Positions 6,377 through 11,410 of a DNA stretch of 17,359 nt are shown piece by piece; within the stretch, counting starts at the first letter, position 1; the number at the start of each line of letters is the position of its first letter. The position numbers and the translations under genes were made by a program. Origin of the DNA: Microbacteriaceae bacterium (GTDB taxonomy: Bacteria > Actinomycetota > Actinomycetes > Actinomycetales > Microbacteriaceae); contig JAKONM010000228.1 in the NCBI GenBank assembly GCA_022701925.1, forward strand, positions 1 through 17,359, read 5' to 3'. Below the pieces are notes generated by a model. It was given only the letters and a program-made list of their open reading frames with translations. It ran no database searches and was not told the origin of the DNA.

Positions 6377-7228
6377 GTGCCGCGTCGCCTCCGTCACCGT
6401 CTCGCCGCCGGCCTCGTCGCAGCAGGGCTCGCCCTGCAGCTGGCCGCGTGCGCGTCGGCGCCCGGAGCGCCCTTCCCCGCGACCGGCCCCGGCTCGGAGC
6501 CGACGGGCAGGGCCGCCGCCAAGGTCGTGCACCGGGCGGACCGCACCTACCAGGGCGCCCGCGTGCTGGAGGACCGGTCGGCCGGCACCCTGACGATCGT
6601 GCCGCCGCGCAGCAACGGCTCGCTGGTCGTGTTCCTGCACGGCTGGGGCCAGACCCGCTGGGCGCTGCTCGAGCGGCGCAGCGAGGCGGGCGTGGCCCAC
6701 GCCCTGACGGCCGCGGGCTTCACCGTCGTCGGCGCGGACGCCCGGTTGAAGGCCTGGGGCGACCCGGCGAGCGTCGCCGACTACCGTCGCGTCATCGCCG
6801 CCACGATGCGGCAGCACCGCCTGCACGACGTGTTCCTGATGGGCGAGTCCATGGGCGGGCTCGCCACCATGCAGCTGGCCCGGCAGCTGCCCGCGGTCCG
6901 CGCCGTCGTCGCCTGGTACCCCGTCTGCGACCTGCGCACCATGCGGCAGTCGCGGTTCCAGGCCACGATCACGGACGCCTGGGCCGGCAGGAGCCGGGCG
7001 GCGGTGTCGCCCGTCGCCGTCTCCGACAAGCCGATGCTGATCTGGGCCTCGCCGCAGGACACGGTGGTGCGCGCGGACCGCAACGCGGCCGTGTGCGCGG
7101 CCGAGGCGAGGGCGGCGGGCGCCCAGGTGACGTACTTCCGCACCACGGGCGAGCACGGCGACCCCTCGAACTTCGCACCCGAGTCGGTCGTCGACTTCTT
7201 CCTGCAGCACCGCCTGCCGGTCGTCTAG
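6377..7228 (+). CDS. Secreted alpha/beta-hydrolase lipoprotein
   Basis: This 283-aa protein is predicted to be anchored on the outer face of the membrane. From the GTG at 6377 it starts with a basic n-region (PRRLRHR), a hydrophobic stretch, and the lipobox LAAC with Cys25 as the lipidated residue; an A/P/G-rich linker follows. The hydrolase part shows HGWG (88-91) for the oxyanion site and the nucleophile elbow GESMG (Ser158). Candidate acid and base are Asp228 (in SPQD) and His260 (in TTGEHGD). It could act on esters or on cell-wall or lipid substrates; the sequence does not say. The frame is open back to 6218 with an upstream GTG at 6248. That start would put about 43 arginine-rich residues before the signal peptide, so 6377 is preferred. 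An ATG at 6369 is out of frame. Confidence 0.85.
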   Translation: MPRRLRHRLAAGLVAAGLALQLAACASAPGAPFPATGPGSEPTGRAAAKVVHRADRTYQGARVLEDRSAGTLTIVPPRSNGSLVVFLHGWGQTRWALLERRSEAGVAHALTAAGFTVVGADARLKAWGDPASVADYRRVIAATMRQHRLHDVFLMGESMGGLATMQLARQLPAVRAVVAWYPVCDLRTMRQSRFQATITDAWAGRSRAAVSPVAVSDKPMLIWASPQDTVVRADRNAAVCAAEARAAGAQVTYFRTTGEHGDPSNFAPESVVDFFLQHRLPVV

Positions 7229-7229
7229 C

Positions 7230-7280
7230 CGTCCCGCGCCGTCGGCGCCGCCGAGGTCGTCCGGCGCCCCCTGCGGGACG
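7230..7280 (+). terminator. Nested hairpin just after the hydrolase stop
   Basis: The outer arms CGTCCCGC (7230-7237) and GCGGGACG (7273-7280) are perfect. Inside, GGCGCCG (7244-7250) pairs with CGGCGCC (7262-7268) around an 11-nt loop. It begins one base after the TAG codon. No T-run follows. Probably terminates the hydrolase transcript and isolates the small gene downstream. Confidence 0.5.
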
Positions 7281-7310
7281 TCGACCGGGCACCCGTCCAG
7301 CGGCGGCGCC

Positions 7311-7316
7311 TAGCGT
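7311..7316 (+). promoter_or_regulatory. Predicted -10 of the 52-aa membrane protein gene
   Basis: TAGCGT lies exactly 6 nt before the ATG at 7323 and after the upstream hairpin. It fits TAnnnT and a leaderless start. No -35 seen. Confidence 0.45.
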
Positions 7317-7322
7317 CGCTCC

Positions 7323-7481
7323 ATGTCCTCCCCGCTGACCGCCGTCCTCACCACCGCGCACGCCGTCGCCGGCGGCACGGACGGACCCACGTCCGCAGCG
7401 GTGGGCCTGCCGATCATCGGCGTGCTGGTCGCCCTGGTTGTGATCGGCGGCCTGGTCTACGCGGTCGTCCGCAAGCGCTGA
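7323..7481 (+). CDS. Small single-pass membrane protein (52 aa)
   Basis: An ATG frame runs to TGA at 7479-7481. The protein starts MSSPLTAVLTTAHAVAGG, has a short polar part (TDGPTSAA), then one strongly hydrophobic segment at about residues 27-49 (IIGVLVALVVIGGLVYAVV), and ends RKR. This is a tail-anchor-like layout, with the basic end expected in the cytoplasm by the positive-inside rule. I recognise no family and found no LPxTG motif, so it is not a sortase substrate. Support for it being real: a -10-like TAGCGT 6 nt before the ATG, a hairpin separating it from the hydrolase, a structured region after the stop, and a transmembrane helix that a random GC-rich frame would rarely give. Confidence 0.6.
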   Translation: MSSPLTAVLTTAHAVAGGTDGPTSAAVGLPIIGVLVALVVIGGLVYAVVRKR

Positions 7482-7548
7482 CGGCGCCGAGCGCTGGACC
7501 GCCGTACCCAGGGAGCCGGGAGCATGCCGCCCTCGTCCAGGCGGCGGA

Positions 7549-7604
7549 TTCCGGCAGCGATGATCGGCTCCGGCAGCCGAAGAGGGCGGGAACCGCTGCC
7601 GGAA
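7549..7604. repeat. Nested inverted repeat
   Basis: TTCCGGCAGCG (7549-7559) and CGCTGCCGGAA (7594-7604) form a perfect 11-bp outer stem. Inside, TCGGCT (7564-7569) pairs with AGCCGA (7575-7580) around the loop CCGGC. The element lies 67 nt after the small membrane protein stop. It could be its terminator, though the distance is long, or a structured RNA. Confidence 0.6.
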
Positions 7605-7649
7605 GCGACGGATGCTGCTCGAACCCGCGGCTCCGGCGCCCACGACCGA

Positions 7650-7679
7650 CCCGCCCCCGGCCCGCCCCCGGCCCGCCCC
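7650..7679. repeat. 11-nt tandem repeat, 2.7 copies
   Basis: CCCGCCCCCGG occurs at 7650-7660 and 7661-7671, and its first eight bases recur at 7672-7679. Such short C-rich tracts expand and shrink by slippage, so copy number may vary between strains. Confidence 0.7.
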
Positions 7680-7686
7680 ACGCCCT

Positions 7687-7854
7687 GCGACCCGCGACCC
7701 GCGGACCGCGCGTACCGCGACTCGACGCCGGGTCGCAGCGACCGACGCCGCGGACCCCTCGCGCGTCGAGACGCGCGACCCGGATCCCGCTCCGGGGGTC
7801 CGGGTCGCAGACCTCGACGTCGTGCGGTCCTCAGCGCGTCGGGATCCGCGACCC
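7687..7854. repeat. Cluster of GCGACCC heptamers in both orientations
   Basis: GCGACCC is found at 7687-7693, 7694-7700, 7775-7781 and 7848-7854, and its complement GGGTCGC at 7730-7736 and 7802-7808: six copies in 168 nt of non-coding DNA. Two of the copies make up the arms of the hairpin at 7775-7808. Function unknown. Confidence 0.55.
7775..7808 (-). terminator. Strong hairpin downstream of gatB
   Basis: GCGACCCGGA (7775-7784) pairs perfectly with TCCGGGTCGC (7799-7808). The stem continues inward through a G-T pair and three G-C pairs to a 6-nt loop, for 14 bp in 34 nt. It is 70 nt past the gatB stop on the minus strand. A second hairpin, TCGCGCGT (7759-7766) with ACGCGCGA (7771-7778), shares four bases with it, so the two exclude each other. 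No T-run. Confidence 0.5.
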
Positions 7855-7878
7855 GGCCGCGTGGAGGGACGGGCGGCG

Positions 7879-9393
7879 TCAGGCGGAGGCCCGCTCCAGC
7901 ACCAGCTCGCGCACGCGCGCCGCGTCCGCCTGCCCGCGCATCGCCTTCATCACCGCGCCGATCACGGCTCCGGCGGCCTGCACCTTGCCGTCGCGGATCT
8001 TCTGCAGCACGTCGGGCTGGCCCGCGAGCGCCGCGTCGATCGCCGCGATCAGCGCGGTGTCGTCGGACACGACCTTCAGGCCCCGCGCCGCCACGACGTG
8101 CTCCGGCGACCCCTCGCCGGCCACCACGTGCTCCAGCACCTGCCGCGCCAGCCGGTCGGTCAGGTCGCCGTTCTCGGTCAGGGCGATCAGCTCGCTGACG
8201 TGCAGGGGCGACACCAGGCTGCCGGCGTCCACGCCGCGCGCGTTCGCGATGCGCAGGATCTCGCCCAGCCACCACTTGCGGGCCTGCGCGGGGGCGGCGC
8301 CCTCGGCGATCGTCTCCTGCAGCTCGGCCAGCACGCCGGCGTTGACGATGTCGCGGAACTCGGAGTCGCTGAAGCCGTAGTCGGCCTGCAGCCGCCGCCG
8401 GAACACGGCCGGCGACTCGGGCAGCGCGGCCCGCAGCTCCTCGATCAGCTCCGGCGCCGGGCGCACGGGCAGCAGGTCGGGCTCCGGGAAGTACCGGTAG
8501 TCGTCGGCGTCCGACTTCGGGCGCCCGGCGCTCGTCGTCCCCGTGTCCTCGTGCCAGTGCCGGGTCTCCTGGGTGATCGAGCCGCCCGCCGCCAGGATCG
8601 CCGCCTGCCGCTGGATCTCGTAGCGCACCGCGCGCTCGACGCTGCGCAGCGAGTTCACGTTCTTCGTCTCGGTGCGCGTGCCCAGCGCCTGCTGGCCGCG
8701 GGGCCGCAGCGACACGTTCGCGTCGCAGCGCAGGTTGCCGCGCTCCATGCGCGCCTCGGAGATGCCGAGCGACCGCACGATGTCGCGGATCGTCGCCACG
8801 TAGGCCTTCGCGATCTCGGGCGCGCGGTGCTCGGCGCCGTAGATCGGCTTCGTGACGATCTCGACCAGCGGCACGCCCGCGCGGTTGTAGTCGACCAGCG
8901 AGTGGTCGGCGCCCTGGATGCGGCCGGTGGCGCCGCCGACGTGGGTCAGCTTGCCCGCGTCCTCCTCCATGTGCGCCCGCTCGATCGGCACCGTCAGCTG
9001 CGAGCCGTCCTCCAGCTCGACCTCGACGGAGCCCTCGAAGGCGATCGGCTCGTCGAACTGGCTGATCTGGTAGTTCTTGCCGAGGTCGGGGTAGAAGTAG
9101 TTCTTGCGCGCGAAGCGGCTGGACGGCGCGATCGAGCAGCCGAGCGCGAGCCCCAGCGAGATCGAGTACCGCACGGCCTGCGCGTTGACCACCGGCAGGG
9201 CGCCGGGCAGCCCCATGTCGACGGGCGCCACCATGGTGTTGGGCTGCGCCGACTCGGCACCGGCCGCGGCCGGGTTGGGCGCGGAGGAGAACATCTTGGT
9301 CGCCGTCGACAGCTCGACGTGCACCTCGAAGCCCAGCACGGGCTCGTAGCGCTCGAGCGCCTCGTCGAAGCCCATCAGCACGTCCGTCGCCAT
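7879..9393 (-). CDS. gatB: Asp-tRNA(Asn)/Glu-tRNA(Gln) amidotransferase subunit B
   Basis: This 504-aa protein is the tRNA-binding and kinase subunit of the GatCAB amidotransferase. The complex turns Glu-tRNA(Gln) and Asp-tRNA(Asn) into Gln-tRNA(Gln) and Asn-tRNA(Asn), using ammonia made by GatA and ATP. Family marks are VLGFEVHVEL (19-28), SSRFARKNYFYPDLGKNYQI (91-110), HMEEDAGK (141-148), the GatB signature VDYNRAGVPLVEIV (167-180), and a C-terminal YqeY/GatB-type helical domain with GAVIGAVMKAMRGQAD. The cysteine ligands seen in some GatB proteins after KMF are absent (KMFSSAPN), as also in staphylococcal GatB. The ATG overlaps the gatA stop by one base (TGATG) and has GGAGGGA 7 nt upstream. 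It is the last gene of the gatCAB operon. Confidence 0.97.
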   Translation of the reverse strand: MATDVLMGFDEALERYEPVLGFEVHVELSTATKMFSSAPNPAAAGAESAQPNTMVAPVDMGLPGALPVVNAQAVRYSISLGLALGCSIAPSSRFARKNYFYPDLGKNYQISQFDEPIAFEGSVEVELEDGSQLTVPIERAHMEEDAGKLTHVGGATGRIQGADHSLVDYNRAGVPLVEIVTKPIYGAEHRAPEIAKAYVATIRDIVRSLGISEARMERGNLRCDANVSLRPRGQQALGTRTETKNVNSLRSVERAVRYEIQRQAAILAAGGSITQETRHWHEDTGTTSAGRPKSDADDYRYFPEPDLLPVRPAPELIEELRAALPESPAVFRRRLQADYGFSDSEFRDIVNAGVLAELQETIAEGAAPAQARKWWLGEILRIANARGVDAGSLVSPLHVSELIALTENGDLTDRLARQVLEHVVAGEGSPEHVVAARGLKVVSDDTALIAAIDAALAGQPDVLQKIRDGKVQAAGAVIGAVMKAMRGQADAARVRELVLERASA

Positions 9394-10985
9394 CAGCGCG
9401 TCCCTCCGTCCGGTTCGGTGCCCGTGCCGGCCGCCGGGGCCGTGCCGGGGGTGGCGGCGAACTGCAGCGGCGACCGCGTGCCGCCCAGCTGCGGGGCCTG
9501 CGCCAGCAGCGGGCCGCCCCACTCCGCCTCGAGCAGCGCCTCGACGACGGCGCCGACGCGGTACAGGCGCGCGTCCTGCCGCGCGGGCGCCATGATCTGC
9601 AGCCCCACGGGCAGGCCGTCCTCCGGCGCCAGGCCGATCGGCAGGCCCATGCCGGGCACGCCCGCCAGGTTCGCCGGGATCGTGGTGACGTCGTTCAGGT
9701 ACATCGCCATCGGGTCGTCGACCTTCTGCCCGAGCGGGAACGCCGTCGTCGGCGTCGACGGCGACACCAGCACGTCCACCTGCTCGAACGCCGCGTCGAA
9801 GTCGCGCTGCACGAGGGTGCGCACCTGCTGCGCGCTGCCGTAGTAGGCGTCGTAGTAGCCGGCGGAGAGCGCGTAGGTGCCCAGGATGATGCGGCGCTTC
9901 ACCTCGGGGCCGAAGCCGGCCTCGCGCGATCGGGCCATCATCTGCTCCGTGGTGCTGCCGGCCTGCTCCACGCGCAGGCCGAAGCGCACCGAGTCGTACT
10001 TCGCCAGGTTGCTGCTCGCCTCGGCGGGCAGGATCAGGTAGTAGGCGCTGATGGCATGCTCGAAGTTCGGCGCCTCGACCTCCACGACCTCCGCGCCCGC
10101 GGCGGCCATGCGCTCCAGGGCCTCGGCGAAGCGCTGCCGCACGCCGGCCTGGAAGCCGTCGCCGTTCAGCTGCCGCACCACCCCGACCCGCACGCCGGCG
10201 AGCGAGCCGGACGCGGCGCCCTCCCGGGCGGCCGCCGCCATCGACGGCCAGGCGTCGGGGATGCTGGTCGCGTCCAGAGGGTCGTGGCCGCCGATCACGT
10301 CGTGGATCAGCGCCGCGTCGAGCACGGCTCGGCTGACCGGCCCGACCTGGTCGAGGCTGGAGGCCAGCGCGATCGCGCCGAAGCGGCTGACACCGCCGTA
10401 CGTCGGCTTCACGCCCACCGAGCCGGTCACGGCGGCCGGCTGCCGGATGGAGCCGCCGGTGTCGCTGCCCAGCGCGACCGGGGCCTCGAAGGCGGCCACC
10501 GCGGCGGCGGAGCCGCCGCCCGAGCCGCCGGGGATGCGCGTGAGGTCCCACGGGTTGCGGGTGGGGCCGTAGGCGGAGTGCTCGGTGGACGAGCCCATCG
10601 CGAACTCGTCCATGTTCGTCTTGCCCAGCGGCACCAGGCCCGCCGCGCGCAGCCGGGCGACCGGGGTGGCGTCGTAGGGCGGGATCCAGCCCTCGAGGAT
10701 CCTCGAGGCCGCGGTCGAGGGCATGTCCTTCGTGCAGAGCACGTCCTTGATCGCGATCGGCACGCCGGCCAGCGGGCCCAGCTCGGCGCCGTCGGCGCGC
10801 TGCCGGTCGATCTGCTCGGCGCGCGCCAGCGCCGCGTCGCCCGCGACGTGGAGGAAGGCGTGCACGTCGGGGTCGACCTCTGCGATGCGGTCGACGTGCG
10901 CGCGCACGGCCTCGACGCTCGACACGTCGCCGGCGGTCAGGCGCTCCGCCAGCTCGGCGGCGGACCAGCGGATCAGCTCGCTCAC
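9393..10985 (-). CDS. gatA: Asp-tRNA(Asn)/Glu-tRNA(Gln) amidotransferase subunit A
   Basis: This 530-aa amidase-signature enzyme hydrolyses glutamine (or asparagine) and sends the ammonia to GatB. The catalytic Lys80 is in GVPIAIKD, the cis-Ser155 in IPGGSGGGSAAAV, and the nucleophile Ser179 in GSDTGGSIRQPAA. The signature GGSS is GGSG here, as I recall for other actinobacterial GatA proteins. The last 35 residues or so (from about APQLGGTRSP) are a Pro/Ala/Gly/Thr-rich tail beyond the usual end and are probably disordered. The start is a GTG at 10985, in a GTGA overlap with the gatC stop, with a strong GGGGGAGGAG Shine-Dalgarno. The tight overlaps fit equal, coupled translation of the three subunits. 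Confidence 0.97.
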   Translation of the reverse strand: MSELIRWSAAELAERLTAGDVSSVEAVRAHVDRIAEVDPDVHAFLHVAGDAALARAEQIDRQRADGAELGPLAGVPIAIKDVLCTKDMPSTAASRILEGWIPPYDATPVARLRAAGLVPLGKTNMDEFAMGSSTEHSAYGPTRNPWDLTRIPGGSGGGSAAAVAAFEAPVALGSDTGGSIRQPAAVTGSVGVKPTYGGVSRFGAIALASSLDQVGPVSRAVLDAALIHDVIGGHDPLDATSIPDAWPSMAAAAREGAASGSLAGVRVGVVRQLNGDGFQAGVRQRFAEALERMAAAGAEVVEVEAPNFEHAISAYYLILPAEASSNLAKYDSVRFGLRVEQAGSTTEQMMARSREAGFGPEVKRRIILGTYALSAGYYDAYYGSAQQVRTLVQRDFDAAFEQVDVLVSPSTPTTAFPLGQKVDDPMAMYLNDVTTIPANLAGVPGMGLPIGLAPEDGLPVGLQIMAPARQDARLYRVGAVVEALLEAEWGGPLLAQAPQLGGTRSPLQFAATPGTAPAAGTGTEPDGGTR

Positions 10986-11293
10986 TGCTCCTCCCCCAGG
11001 ATCGCCGGCACCACGAAGCGGCCGTCGCGCGCCGCGGGGGCGCCGGACAGCACCTGCTCCTGCGTCAGCACGAGGCCGACCACGTCGGGCCGCGGGGCGC
11101 CCTCGAGCGGCAGCGGGTGGCTGGTGGCCGGGACGTCGGGCGTGACGACCTGCTGCACCCGTCGGACGCTCTCGACGATCTGCGTCAGCTCGCCGGCCAG
11201 GTGCTCCACCTCCTCCGCGGAGAGGGCGATGCGGGACAGGCCCGCCAGGTGCTGGACGTCGGCGACCGTGATCACCGCGGGTGCGTCGGGCAT
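10982..11293 (-). CDS. gatC: Asp-tRNA(Asn)/Glu-tRNA(Gln) amidotransferase subunit C
   Basis: This 103-aa protein is the small belt subunit that wraps around GatA and GatB and stabilises the complex. ITVADVQHLAGLSRIALSAEE (residues 8-28) is the typical N-terminal helix. The family end is also present: V-TPDVPATSHPLPLEGAPRPD, QEQVLSGAPAARDGRFVVPAIL. The frame extends 14 residues further upstream with Arg-rich sequence, but the ATG at 11293 gives the normal family length. Upstream, TAGGGT lies 7 nt before this ATG as a possible -10, while the overlapping GGTGGA might instead serve as a weak Shine-Dalgarno. It heads the gatCAB operon, separated from ligA by a hairpin-rich 117-nt spacer. The ACT-domain gene found between ligA and gatC in mycobacteria is absent. 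Confidence 0.95.
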   Translation of the reverse strand: MPDAPAVITVADVQHLAGLSRIALSAEEVEHLAGELTQIVESVRRVQQVVTPDVPATSHPLPLEGAPRPDVVGLVLTQEQVLSGAPAARDGRFVVPAILGEEQ

Positions 11294-11300
11294 GGATTCC

Positions 11301-11306
11301 ACCCTA
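11301..11306 (-). promoter_or_regulatory. Predicted -10 of the gatCAB operon
   Basis: On the minus strand TAGGGT lies 7 nt before the gatC ATG. It fits TAnnnT and would give a leaderless mRNA. No convincing -35. Confidence 0.45.
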
Positions 11307-11359
11307 TCCGGGCGCCCCCGCCGGGCCCTCCCCATCGCCGGCGCCGCGGCCCTGCCGGG

Positions 11360-11406
11360 GCGCTCCGCCGCTGGTCCCGCGGAGCGCTCGCACGGACCAG
11401 CAGCGG
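11360..11406 (-). terminator. Competing hairpins downstream of ligA
   Basis: GCGCTCCGC (11360-11368) pairs with GCGGAGCGC (11379-11387) around a 10-nt loop. Alternatively GCTGGTCC (11370-11377) in that loop pairs with GGACCAGC (11394-11401). The two stems cannot form together. They lie 10-51 nt after the ligA stop on the minus strand, so termination is the likely role. No T-run. Confidence 0.5.
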
Positions 11407-11410
11407 CCCG

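Larger units (their letters stand above)
7482..7878. other. Convergent intergenic region, no gene recognised
   Basis: These 397 nt separate the small membrane protein gene from the end of gatB. Frames here are open only because GC content is high; they are rich in Arg/Pro/Ala and match nothing. The stretch holds a nested inverted repeat (7549-7604), an 11-nt tandem repeat (7650-7679), a cluster of GCGACCC heptamers in both orientations (7687-7854) and a strong hairpin (7775-7808). Confidence 0.6.

Noticed and set aside
7612..9843. Long plus-strand open frame opposite gatB.
   Set aside because: Composition is typical of an antisense shadow (His/Arg/Val/Gln-rich) with no motif, and gatB on the other strand is certain.
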